Assembly: GCA_029865445.1 (NCBI GenBank) | Contig: JAOUGY010000068.1 | Coordinates: forward strand, 1-13,922 | DNA from: Acidimicrobiia bacterium | Lineage (GTDB): Bacteria; Actinomycetota; Acidimicrobiia; Spongiisociales; ZC4RG35 | DNA: 13,922 nt | Direction: 5' to 3' | Shown here: positions 1-7,960 of the stretch, in pieces | Layout: the number at the start of each line of letters is the position of its first letter | How positions within the stretch are numbered: position 1 is the stretch's first letter | Made by a program: the position numbers and the translations under genes | The notes under the pieces: generated by a model | Database searches by the model: none | Told to the model about the DNA's origin: nothing | The model's input: the letters and a program-made list of their open reading frames with translations, nothing else

Positions 1-2050
1 AGTCCTTCTGCCAGGTCTCGCTGATGATCAGGGCGTCGCTCTTGGTGTCCTTGACGACTTCCCGGAAGGTCTCCCAGTAGCCGGCCGGGAACGAGGAGTC
101 CCCCATCACATCCATCCGCCAGGCGGAGGCACCCTGGTTCAGCCAGTACTTCGAGACGCTGTTCGATCCGGTCAGGAAGTATTCCTGCACCTCGGGAAGC
201 GTCTTGTCGATCACCGGGATGCTGTCGAAGCCGAACCAGCCGTCGTAGGTGGCCGAGTCCGGTCCGGCGCTTCCCACACACGTTCCGGTGCCCGGAGCGA
301 CGTCGTGGAACGTGAACCAGGACCGGTACGGCGAATCGAGCGACTCGCAAGCGCCCACCGTCGGGTAGTGGTGGTAGCGGTCGAAGAACCGGCTGTCAGA
401 CGACAGGTGGTTGAAGACGCCGTCGAGCACGATGCGCATGCCTCGCTGGTCGGCGTGTTTGACCAGGTTCTCCCAGTCCTTCTGGGTGCCGAAGTAGGGG
501 TCGATCTCGTAGTAGTCCTGAGTGTCGTAGCTGTGGTTGGACCCAGCGTCGAAGATCGGGTTGAAGTAGAGGGTGTCGACGCCCAGCGTCTGCAGGTAGT
601 CGAGGTACTGGTCGACGCCCTTCAGATCGCCTCCGAAGTAGTCCCGCCCACGCGGACCTTCCTTGGTCGGGCTCCAATCGGGAGGGGTCGGGTCGAACCG
701 CCACGGGCAGTTGGTCGCCCCATCGGTGTAGTTCCGGCAGTACCCCTCGGGAAGGGTTCCCCACGGAAGGGCGAGGACCGGGTCGTCGTAGCGAACATCG
801 TCCGTCTTGGCGTCGTTGCTCGAGCGTCCGTTGCGGAAGCGGTCGGGGAAGATCTGATAAATGAAGGCGTCTTGTGCCCATGACGGGGCGGTGAACGCCG
901 GGTCGTGGAACATGAGGGCGTAGCTGTTGTCGACTGCGTCGTCGCTGGTGGCTCCGAGGCCACCGTCGAGTGCGGGCGTGTTGTCGGCGTAGTAGTCGGT
1001 GTCGGAGCCGTCGGTGACGACGAACCGGTACCAGAGGTTGTTGGGTGACGCTTCGCTGACCGTGGCCTCCCAGAAGTCACAGCCATACCCGGCGGGGGCC
1101 GAGCCGTAACAGTCGACGTCGGTTGCAGCCAGTGCCATCGGCACCATACGTTCACCGCCGGCGTTGATGTCGTAGAGGCGGACGCTCGCGCCGGTGACGT
1201 CGTTGTGATAGGTGCGGAGGCGGAGCGTGACGGTTGTGCCCGCCGGCACCGCCCCGCCAGGTGTGCGGTAGAGGGTGTCGCGGGAGTCGTGGCGGAGGCC
1301 ATCCCACTCCACGTTGTTGTCGGGGCTGGGGCCGAGGTTCTCCACGGCGACGCCCGGGATGTTGGTGGCGGTGTCGAAGGTGAAGGCCACACTGAGGCCC
1401 GCGCCGGGCACGGTGAACGCGATGTTGGCGGCGCCGCCGCCCTCCCCGTAATTGGGGTTGTTCCAATCCTCGTTGGTGGCGATCTTGAATTCGTAATCGC
1501 CGGCCGGGATGGACTCGGTGACGAATGAGAACACCCCATCACCGTCGGTGTCGCTCATGAACGTGCGGAGACAAGCCGGATCCCAGTCGCCGGCACAGCC
1601 GAGCTCGCTGTTGAAGCTTCCGGGGACGGTGTAAACGAGGTTGCGGACGTTGTCGGCGATGTAGTGCGTCTTGTGGTCGTAGTAGAAGCGCACACTCTGA
1701 TCGGAGGGCAGGGTGAGTTCGATGTTGGGTCCGTCCTGTTGGAAGTCGGATCCGTAGTTCTCGGCCCATCCACCCATCGCCACCTTGTACTGCCAGGCAC
1801 CGGCGGGGATGGAGGCAGATTCGAACAGGAAGACCTGGTTGCCCTGGTCGTCGAACGCCGATGCCGGACAGGCTGGATCCCAATCGCCGCAGGCTCCGGC
1901 GGTGGCCTCGCTCTCGAGGTCGCCGGCGAGGTTCACCGACGACGGTGCGGGGGTATGTGATGCGAGGGCACCGCCTCCGGGACCGGTCACGAGGGGCATG
2001 ATGAGCCCCGCCACCGCCAGCAGGCGCACAAAGCGACGATGGACTGCCAT
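1..2050 (-). CDS. Secreted GH13 alpha-amylase/amylopullulanase-type glycosidase, two X25 repeats, 3' end outside window
   Basis: Open from an ATG at 2050 to the left edge (683 codons, no stop), so the C-terminus is missing. Residues 1-31 form a signal peptide (basic start, hydrophobic core, ALA-S cleavage region), so the enzyme is secreted. Residues about 37-140 and 142-238 are tandem X25-like pullulanase-associated domains, each with GDWDPAC near its start and IPAG further on. A beta-sandwich N-domain follows (about 245-385), then the GH13 barrel from about 390 (QDAFIYQIFPDRF). Catalytic regions are visible: region I DGVFNH (543-548), region II WRMDV with nucleophile D647, and region III ISETW with acid/base E678. 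The family cleaves alpha-1,4 and/or alpha-1,6 links in starch, pullulan or maltodextrin; the exact specificity cannot be read. The start is supported by AGAAGGAG 8 bases upstream. No sugar transporter or regulator is visible beside it. Confidence 0.93.
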   Translation of the reverse strand, partial: MAVHRRFVRLLAVAGLIMPLVTGPGGGALASHTPAPSSVNLAGDLESEATAGACGDWDPACPASAFDDQGNQVFLFESASIPAGAWQYKVAMGGWAENYGSDFQQDGPNIELTLPSDQSVRFYYDHKTHYIADNVRNLVYTVPGSFNSELGCAGDWDPACLRTFMSDTDGDGVFSFVTESIPAGDYEFKIATNEDWNNPNYGEGGGAANIAFTVPGAGLSVAFTFDTATNIPGVAVENLGPSPDNNVEWDGLRHDSRDTLYRTPGGAVPAGTTVTLRLRTYHNDVTGASVRLYDINAGGERMVPMALAATDVDCYGSAPAGYGCDFWEATVSEASPNNLWYRFVVTDGSDTDYYADNTPALDGGLGATSDDAVDNSYALMFHDPAFTAPSWAQDAFIYQIFPDRFRNGRSSNDAKTDDVRYDDPVLALPWGTLPEGYCRNYTDGATNCPWRFDPTPPDWSPTKEGPRGRDYFGGDLKGVDQYLDYLQTLGVDTLYFNPIFDAGSNHSYDTQDYYEIDPYFGTQKDWENLVKHADQRGMRIVLDGVFNHLSSDSRFFDRYHHYPTVGACESLDSPYRSWFTFHDVAPGTGTCVGSAGPDSATYDGWFGFDSIPVIDKTLPEVQEYFLTGSNSVSKYWLNQGASAWRMDVMGDSSFPAGYWETFREVVKDTKSDALIISETWQKD

Positions 2051-2070
2051 CAGAATCACTCCTTCTGAGT

Positions 2071-2083
2071 CACTGACACAGTG
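2071..2083. promoter_or_regulatory. Operator-like inverted repeat upstream of the GH13 gene
   Basis: CACTG-ACA-CAGTG is a perfect 5+5 inverted repeat with a 3-base centre, ending 20 bases upstream of the glycosidase ATG and just upstream of its ribosome binding site. The position suits a repressor site or a small leader hairpin. No promoter hexamers could be assigned nearby, and a repeat this short can arise by chance. The role is inferred from position only. Confidence 0.25.
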
Positions 2084-2132
2084 CAGGCACGGCTGACGCG
2101 CCGTCTTCCCACTCGACTCCAACGATACATCC

Positions 2133-2147
2133 CGCCGTGTTTCGGCG
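2133..2147 (-). other. Short perfect hairpin in the spacer between the YtfJ-family and GH13 genes
   Basis: CGCCG-TGTTT-CGGCG forms a 5-bp GC stem with a 5-base loop in the 192-base spacer after the YtfJ-family gene. It could help end that transcript, but no U-tract follows on the minus strand, so it is not a standard intrinsic terminator. Nothing else clear was seen in this spacer apart from the GH13 ribosome binding site and the inverted repeat beside it. Confidence 0.25.
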
Positions 2148-2242
2148 TGACCATGCCGGTATGCCCTTTCTCGGAAGCAGATCGCGGCACTCTTCGCGGA
2201 AGACCGATTCAGATCACGGGACGGTTCGGGCAGTCACAGGAG

Positions 2243-2623
2243 TCAGGCGGCATGTGTTCTGACCTGTCGGCGGTCAGTCCGCCTACCCCTTGATCGCCTC
2301 CCCAGCCAGGCAGCCGCCATGAGCGCGAACACCGCCACCGTCTCGAGGGTGATGGCAGGTTTCCATGTGACTCGGCCGTCGGCAACGATGAAGGCACCTG
2401 CCGGTCGGGCGATCAGGCCGGCGCCACCGCCGTCACCGTGTCGGTGCTCGCCCTCATCGGCGCCGCTGCCTCCACCCCCTCCGGCGATGACCCGGGCGGC
2501 GGGGATCACGGTGACTCCGTCGCATTCGACCGGTTCGCCGTAGACGGTGGCGGTCGACATGAGTCGTTGGAGCCGTTCGAGGATCGGTGCGGCGGTCGGC
2601 TGTTGTGGGTCGCGTTCGGTCAT
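2243..2623 (-). CDS. YtfJ/GerW-family (sporulation protein YtfJ-like) protein with C-terminal membrane segment
   Basis: 126 residues. Residues 26-54 carry the family signature: TVYGEPVECDGVTVIPA, then a variable segment and a glycine run (AGGGGGSG). A His/Asp/Gly-rich linker (55-68) and GAGLIARPAGAFIV follow. In Bacillus the family member GerW (YtfJ) is needed for germination, but relatives occur in many non-sporulating actinobacteria with no established role. Residues about 91-107 are hydrophobic and are followed by an Arg-rich tail, consistent with a single C-terminal membrane anchor and a cytoplasmic basic end. ATG 2623 is chosen because AAAGGAG lies 8 bases upstream. The gene begins 14 bases after the methyltransferase stop and its ribosome binding site directly abuts that stop, so the two are co-transcribed and probably translationally coupled. 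The longer open frame extending to 2842 only overlaps the methyltransferase. Confidence 0.82.
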   Translation of the reverse strand: MTERDPQQPTAAPILERLQRLMSTATVYGEPVECDGVTVIPAARVIAGGGGGSGADEGEHRHGDGGGAGLIARPAGAFIVADGRVTWKPAITLETVAVFALMAAAWLGRRSRGRRTDRRQVRTHAA

Positions 2624-2637
2624 TCGGTGATCTCCTT

Positions 2638-3255
2638 TCATGGTGCTGACGCGGCGACGATCAAGACGGCGTCGAGGGCCTGCACGCCTGTGATGGCGAA
2701 CCCGGCGTCTGTGATCCATGTCTCGAGTTGGTCGAGAGTCGGCACCGTGTAAACCGTCGGGTCGAGACGTCGCGGGAGCGGCAGTGATCCGTCGCGAGAT
2801 GCGACGACGAGGCGTCCCCCCGGTTGGATCACCCGCGAGCATTCCGCGAGCGTCCCCCGAGGGTTTGGCCAGAAGTAGATGGTGTGGACGGCAACCACCG
2901 CTTCGACCGAGTCGTCGGCGAGGTCGAGGTTGGTGCCGTCACCCAGATGGAGTCGGAGTCGCCCATCGACCGCCGCCTGGCGGTTTCGCCTTTCGGCCTG
3001 GGCGCTCATCGCTTCCGAGACCTCGAGACCGATCGCGTCCGCTCCGGCCTCGAGAATCCGCCCGAGGGTTCTGCCCGGACCGTGGCCGATCTCGAGAATC
3101 GTCTCCCCCGGCTTCGGGTCGAGGACGGCGAGGGCGGCGTCGTTCACCCCGGCAGTTTCCCGCACCCAGATCCGCCCGATCGCCCGTCCGAGAACACCCT
3201 CGGGGTGGGATGCCTGGCGCGACACGAGCTGCCCGAACCCTCCCACCCCGCTCAC
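2638..3255 (-). CDS. Class I SAM-dependent methyltransferase (UbiE/Methyltransf_11 type)
   Basis: 205 residues, the usual length for a stand-alone Rossmann methyltransferase. Motif I is ILEIGHGPGR (53-62). The acidic residue after strand 2 lies in IGLEVSEAM (about 75-83), where the Glu is expected to contact the SAM ribose. LGDGTNLDLADDSVEAVV (about 104-121) is motif II/III, followed by CSRVIQPGGRLVVAS, the typical post-motif helix and strand. The methyl acceptor cannot be told from the sequence. The GTG start at 3255 has GGAG 7 bases upstream. It is the first gene of a two-gene unit with the YtfJ-family gene, with a candidate promoter about 90-110 bases upstream. Soluble and cytoplasmic: no signal or membrane segment is seen. 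Confidence 0.9.
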   Translation of the reverse strand: MSGVGGFGQLVSRQASHPEGVLGRAIGRIWVRETAGVNDAALAVLDPKPGETILEIGHGPGRTLGRILEAGADAIGLEVSEAMSAQAERRNRQAAVDGRLRLHLGDGTNLDLADDSVEAVVAVHTIYFWPNPRGTLAECSRVIQPGGRLVVASRDGSLPLPRRLDPTVYTVPTLDQLETWITDAGFAITGVQALDAVLIVAASAP

Positions 3256-3323
3256 GATGCGACTCCAACACTTCCGACACTTCGACTGTGTAGCCCAACC
3301 ATATCCGTCCTCGTGATCACTGG

Positions 3324-3345
3324 TAAGTTATCGGTGTTAAGTTAT
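3324..3345. repeat. Direct repeat TAAGTTAT, two copies, 14-base period
   Basis: TAAGTTAT occurs at 3324-3331 and again at 3338-3345, giving a start-to-start distance of 14 bases in an otherwise very GC-rich region. The second copy overlaps the proposed -10 element of the methyltransferase promoter, and the first lies around the expected transcription start. This arrangement suits a transcription factor that blocks RNA polymerase. The regulator is not identifiable from the window. Confidence 0.45.
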
Positions 3346-3368
3346 GCGAGTGTGAAGCGTCTTGTCAA
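3341..3368 (-). promoter_or_regulatory. Candidate sigma-70-type promoter for the methyltransferase/YtfJ unit
   Basis: On the minus strand, a consensus -35 TTGACA (3368-3363) is followed after 16 bases by CATAAC (3346-3341), with 4 of 6 consensus bases. Shifting by one gives a 17-base spacer with a poorer -10. Transcription would begin near 3334, leaving a leader of roughly 80 bases before the GTG at 3255. The -10 overlaps one copy of the TAAGTTAT direct repeat. The promoter lies in the 195-base gap after the large gene ending at 3451, so the small unit need not depend on read-through from the giant pair. Confidence 0.5.
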
Positions 3369-3450
3369 CCCCAAGGGCCCGACGGGCTTCCCTACCCGGC
3401 ATCCCAGACCGCCCACGGTCTAACGTCTTCGATGAAACGAGGATGCCCCG

Positions 3451-6400
3451 CTACAGGGCGACTTCGTCTGCGTAGATGAGACGGCGTTCGGCGACTGCCG
3501 GGCCTCGGTCCCCGAGGTCGGCGGGATCTCCTTGCAGGATCTCCCATTCCTCGATCGTGACCCGCCACTTGGTGTTCGTGCCGGGTTTGCGCAACGGAAT
3601 GTTGACCGGTGAGGCCAGCTCGCCCACCCAGGCGGCTTCGGTGTTGGACCGGCCCGCTCCCCGGACGTGCAGTTCGACGGTGTCGACGGTGTCCCAGCCC
3701 AGGTCGGTGGGCAGGTTCGGGTCGACTCGCTGCAAACGGGCGACGACCCGCCGGTTGCGGCGGACCGCCTCGTCGGCGATGAGCGGCGGCGGCGGGAACT
3801 TCTCGTCCTTGCCGCCGCCCCGGGTCCCCACCGGACCGGACACAACAACCCGCACGTGACGGACGTCTGTTCGGGAGATGCTCGCGGTCCGGTCGGGCAG
3901 CAACTGGACGAAGTCGCAGCGGACGGGGGCCGACAGGTGGCAGCCGTTGATGCTGTCCGGCTGGTACCTGGCCACAGCCAGGCGCACGAACGGCCAGAAC
4001 TTGTCGCCGGGATCGATGGCGACGTCGACGTACCACAGGCCCCGCTCTTCGTTGTACTGCGGCTGGTATCCGAGCACCGTCACCCGGGGTGCGCCCTTGA
4101 CCGCCTCGTACGGCATGGTCACCGGGGGGGCGGCCGGCCGGGCGTCGCCCGGTCGGGTGTCGATCCCCAGCGTGCGGATCAGGTTGTCGAACTCGAGGAA
4201 CATGCCGCGGCGGGGCACCTCGACGGTTCGCCAGATGGGGTCGGCGCCCCACTGGCTGACATGATTGGTCAATCCCTTGTCGAAGCCACCCGGCGCCAGC
4301 AGCACCGCCAGCAGCTCCCCCCCACCCGACGAGTACCAGGGTCGCTCCAGATAGATTCGGACACCGGCTTGGCGCCGGGACCTGAGGGCGACCGGCTGTT
4401 CCGGCTCGGTGCCCACGTCCCATCGCAGCAGCGGCAGCACCGAATGAACGATGGGTGCCGCCGGCCGCGCCGAGCTGGGCACCGACAGGGTGACCTCGGG
4501 CCCGATGACACTCTGGCCGTCGTCGAGCGGAGAGCCGGGATCCGGGGCGAGGGTGTCGGAGTCGAAGTACTCGCGGTAACGGGTGGAGGCCCGGAACCGG
4601 TAGGTGACGGTGCGGTGCTTGGTGTCGCCCCACTGGTGCACGGCCCGGTGCAGCCACACGGGGCCGAACCCCGGCACCTCGAAGCGGGCGTCGCCGGGCA
4701 GGCCGGCGGCGAGAACCGCCAGGTCTTCCTCGGGTCGGACAATGGTGGTGAACCCGATGCCGTTGAGCTGCGCCGTTTCCGGCCCGGGAAGGCTGAGGTC
4801 GTCGGTGTGTTCGGTCCAGTCCGCCTCGGCGGTGAGTTGCTCGGTGCTGGGACCGTGGACGTCGATGCCGCCGACGAGGGTGGAATTGGTGGATCCGGCG
4901 ACCCGGAAGGCCCGTACCGTCGTCGGGGTGGGAGCTTCGAGTGGCCGGGGTACCGCATGAACGAGGGTGACCGCATCGAACGGCGTGAAGATCCAGAGCC
5001 AGCCATCGGCGGCCGCTTCGGCAACATCCTGGTTGTTGCGGATGATGTCTGGCAGCGACCGCCAGAACCCAAACAAGTCCAGGTCTTCGGGGCGGAGCGA
5101 TGACGACAGCCTGAACCGTTGCACGTCGCCGGGCGGCAGGCCGATGTGGAGGGTATGACCTGTCAGCCTGCCCTGCAGCTCGGCTGAGGTTTCGAGCAGC
5201 ATCCGGAAGGCGTTGCGCTCGGGCCAGGTGCCTCCGTAGCGGGCGGTGAAACCCTCGGTGCCGAACGGAAACAGGAGCTGGCGGTCGCGACCGGCATCCT
5301 GGAACACGAGCGAGATGCCGTGGGCCAGCGGGTCGGGCAGGTAGGGCACCCGGATCTGGTCGACGTCATGGATGATGTACTCGCCCGGAGCCGGTGGCTC
5401 TCCCGGCGTCAGCGGCAGCGACGACTTGAGGGTTGCCAGCTCGGAGTCGGCCACGAGGGCGATACCCGGTTGCGGGTCACGCACGATGGGGTCGTCGAGC
5501 CGGGGCACGTCCATGTCGAACAGGGTGCCCGCTTCCCGGACGGCGATAGCCAGCAGCTTCTTGTGGTCGGCCGGGTCGAGTGAGCCGATGGCGTCGTCGA
5601 AGGCGCCGTGCAGCTCAGACTCGGACTGGCTCGTCTTCGGCGGAACCAGATGACGCTCCGAGATCGCCCGGTAGTTGTGCCCGGGGTGTTTCGCCGCGTA
5701 CACGTCGGGCGGCACCACCTCGATGTCGAGCGTGTCTGGGTCCTGGGTGACCCCGGAGCGGATGACGAGCTGAAGGAGTGACTCACCAGCGGAGTTGCGG
5801 TGGCGCGCCACCACGACAGGCGGTTGTACCGGCTCCCAGCGGAGGAACGGGCGCAACTCGGTGACCGTCAGCGCCGCCTTCGGGATTCCGGGGTCGGGGG
5901 CGCCGGGGCCGATGACGTCGACGCTGCCCGCGATCATCTCAGGGTCGAACCGGACCGGCTCGACCAGGAACGGCGTGTCGCCGTCGAGGATCATCTCTTC
6001 GAAGGCACGGCCCACGAGGCCCGCCCGGTCGACGCCAGCCAAAGTCTCGGCGCGTCCCATCCGGGTCTTCGCCGCCGATCGGCGCACCTCGAGCCGGCCC
6101 AGCACGGCGGCATCGACGGTGGCGTCGCCGGTGAGAGGCGCCGGGTCGGTGAGGTCCCACACCACCCGGGAGTCGGGCAGGTTGCGCCGTTTGATCACCG
6201 AGGCGCCGGCGACGTTGTGCAGGTCTGTCTGGAGGCCGATCGGTCCACTGCGGCCCTGCAGACGTTCGATTTCGGCGGAGATCTGGTTGATCACCGGCGG
6301 AGGACGGGACGACGAGTCCATGTCGTGAGGACGGCTGTTCCCGGCAAGGTCGACCCCCCACACCCGGAATGCGTAGCTGCGGCCGTAACGGAGGCGGGGC

Positions 6401-7959
6401 AGCGTGCCCGGTTCGACTCGGGAGTGGAGGACGATCGGCGTGATCGGATCCGGGTCGGTGTCGGGGTCTTCGACGATCTCTTCGCCGGCTTCATGGCGGA
6501 CGCGTTTCCCTGGGCGAGGAGCCGACAGGCTCCACCCGCCCCAGCTGAACATGGCCTCGTGCACGTGCACCGGGGAGTCCTCGACGCCGGGGGTCTCCGA
6601 GGCGGTGGTGGTCTGGGCAAAGCCTTCGTCGGGGATGTCCTCGAGGATCACACCATGGTCGAGGACCTCGGCGTCGACCCTTCTGGCGTGGAGCGTGGCC
6701 CACGTGCCGACCGTTTCGTCAAGCACCTCGACACGGTATCCCTGGGTCACATCCTCGGTGTTGAGCAGCGGCTCCTTGCCGGCGAGCACGTCTTCCCCCG
6801 TCGCCTCCTGGGTGGCGATGCGGCCCTGGGTCTCGAGCGCTCGGGTGTGGCGGACGATGGTGAAACCACCGGTGCGGTGTGCAGGGGTGGCGGTGGTGGC
6901 GTCGCCCTGATTCTCGACGGTGTGCACGAGCCGGGGAATGGTCCACAGGAACCGGTCGGTCTTGAGTGCGGCCCCGTCGGCGTCCATGTCGAGCACTCCG
7001 AACAGCTTGGCGTTGCCGACGACCAGCCGGTCCTGGTACCACTCTTCGGAGCGGGGCACGGTCACCATGTCGGTCCCGACCACGGCACAAGCGGTCCGCG
7101 CAGTGAGGGATTCGCCATGTTTGGTGACGATCCTGGCGCTGATCCATTCGCTCTTGGCGAGCAGGTCGAGGTCGTGGACCCGTAGGTCGACGACCAGACC
7201 GAGCTTGCGAAGCACTCCGGGGTGGTCGCCGAGCAGCGACACCCTTTCGTGGAAGTCCGGGTCGGGCCTCGGCAACGGGTCCCGGGTGGCGCCGTCGGTC
7301 GGTCGAGGCTGCGGTGTGACCTGCGACTCGGGCCGCTCGTAGAAGCGGCGCGCCCGGTGCATCTCGAGAAAGGCGCGCTCGATTCCGCGGGTGGCGTCCA
7401 ACCGCTTCTCGATCCTGGACAGCGGGATCACGTCGCCACCGGGTCCGAACTCGCCGACCTCGGAGTCGTGAAACGCGGTCAGCTGGACTTCGCTGTAGGC
7501 GCCCAGGTCGTCGAATTCGACCCGGGCGCGCACCAGCTGCACCAGCGGGTCAAGCTCGCGGTCGGGCACACCGGGCGAGATCGGGTTGAAGGCCATCGAC
7601 ACCGCCGAAAGCAGCTTGGCGGTGTCGTGCACCTCGGCGGCGCGGAAGCTGCGCCAATGACGCCGGCGCCAGTCGAGCTTCTGCCGGCTGCGCACCGGGG
7701 TGTCGGGCGGGAACACGAGCGACCAGGCGTCGGGTTTCAGGTCGTCGAGCACCGGCTCGGCGATGATGACCCCGGTCTGGTTGCTCAATTCGATCGCGGC
7801 GTCGAGCAGCGCTCTGGACCAGTCGACGAAGGTCTGGGAGTCAGACAGCGGCGCCTCTCCCCCGGGTGCTTCGAGTTGTGGCGATACGAAGAGCGAGACG
7901 TGGAACCCGGAATCCGGGTCTCGGCTGTACGGGAGGGCGACGACTGTGAAGCGTTCCAT
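3451..7959 (-). CDS. Very large uncharacterised beta-rich protein, second gene of the giant pair
   Basis: 1502 residues; I do not recognise a named family. It has no signal peptide and no transmembrane helix, so it is predicted soluble. It opens MERFTVVALPYSRDPDSGFHVSLFVSPQL, strand-like. Around residues 465-480 is a Trp/Gly-rich segment (FSWGGWSL). At about 520-541, RLRYGRSYAFRVWGVDLAGNS reads like the last strands of a fibronectin-III-type domain. Other notable blocks are YIIHDVDQIRVPYLPDP (about 858-874), YRFRASTRYREYFD (about 1119-1132), a Tyr/Trp/Gly block GVRIYLERPWYSSGGGELL (about 1199) and WYVDVAIDPGDKFWPFVRLA (about 1308). The C-terminus is RRLIYADEVAL. ATG 7959 is chosen over a TTG five codons upstream because AGGAG lies 6 bases before it. 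It starts one base after the stop of the upstream giant gene, so the products are probably partners. Likely structural rather than enzymatic, but this is inference. Confidence 0.9.
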   Translation of the reverse strand: MERFTVVALPYSRDPDSGFHVSLFVSPQLEAPGGEAPLSDSQTFVDWSRALLDAAIELSNQTGVIIAEPVLDDLKPDAWSLVFPPDTPVRSRQKLDWRRRHWRSFRAAEVHDTAKLLSAVSMAFNPISPGVPDRELDPLVQLVRARVEFDDLGAYSEVQLTAFHDSEVGEFGPGGDVIPLSRIEKRLDATRGIERAFLEMHRARRFYERPESQVTPQPRPTDGATRDPLPRPDPDFHERVSLLGDHPGVLRKLGLVVDLRVHDLDLLAKSEWISARIVTKHGESLTARTACAVVGTDMVTVPRSEEWYQDRLVVGNAKLFGVLDMDADGAALKTDRFLWTIPRLVHTVENQGDATTATPAHRTGGFTIVRHTRALETQGRIATQEATGEDVLAGKEPLLNTEDVTQGYRVEVLDETVGTWATLHARRVDAEVLDHGVILEDIPDEGFAQTTTASETPGVEDSPVHVHEAMFSWGGWSLSAPRPGKRVRHEAGEEIVEDPDTDPDPITPIVLHSRVEPGTLPRLRYGRSYAFRVWGVDLAGNSRPHDMDSSSRPPPVINQISAEIERLQGRSGPIGLQTDLHNVAGASVIKRRNLPDSRVVWDLTDPAPLTGDATVDAAVLGRLEVRRSAAKTRMGRAETLAGVDRAGLVGRAFEEMILDGDTPFLVEPVRFDPEMIAGSVDVIGPGAPDPGIPKAALTVTELRPFLRWEPVQPPVVVARHRNSAGESLLQLVIRSGVTQDPDTLDIEVVPPDVYAAKHPGHNYRAISERHLVPPKTSQSESELHGAFDDAIGSLDPADHKKLLAIAVREAGTLFDMDVPRLDDPIVRDPQPGIALVADSELATLKSSLPLTPGEPPAPGEYIIHDVDQIRVPYLPDPLAHGISLVFQDAGRDRQLLFPFGTEGFTARYGGTWPERNAFRMLLETSAELQGRLTGHTLHIGLPPGDVQRFRLSSSLRPEDLDLFGFWRSLPDIIRNNQDVAEAAADGWLWIFTPFDAVTLVHAVPRPLEAPTPTTVRAFRVAGSTNSTLVGGIDVHGPSTEQLTAEADWTEHTDDLSLPGPETAQLNGIGFTTIVRPEEDLAVLAAGLPGDARFEVPGFGPVWLHRAVHQWGDTKHRTVTYRFRASTRYREYFDSDTLAPDPGSPLDDGQSVIGPEVTLSVPSSARPAAPIVHSVLPLLRWDVGTEPEQPVALRSRRQAGVRIYLERPWYSSGGGELLAVLLAPGGFDKGLTNHVSQWGADPIWRTVEVPRRGMFLEFDNLIRTLGIDTRPGDARPAAPPVTMPYEAVKGAPRVTVLGYQPQYNEERGLWYVDVAIDPGDKFWPFVRLAVARYQPDSINGCHLSAPVRCDFVQLLPDRTASISRTDVRHVRVVVSGPVGTRGGGKDEKFPPPPLIADEAVRRNRRVVARLQRVDPNLPTDLGWDTVDTVELHVRGAGRSNTEAAWVGELASPVNIPLRKPGTNTKWRVTIEEWEILQGDPADLGDRGPAVAERRLIYADEVAL

Positions 7960-7960
7960 G

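Noticed and set aside
622..1542. 306-codon minus-strand frame within the glycosidase region
   Set aside because: It is out of frame with the GH13 gene and is a Thr/Ser/Pro/Arg-rich shadow; the GH13 frame carries all catalytic motifs.
3377..3387. GCCC-GAC-GGGC as a terminator after the giant pair
   Set aside because: The stem is only 4 bp, the loop is 3 bases, no U-tract follows, and it lies just upstream of the next promoter.
3667..5103. Long plus-strand open frame of 478 codons opposite the second giant gene
   Set aside because: Same reason: antisense of coding DNA, Arg/Gly/Val-rich, no recognisable motif. The frames at 5800-7185 and 10574-11890 are rejected likewise.
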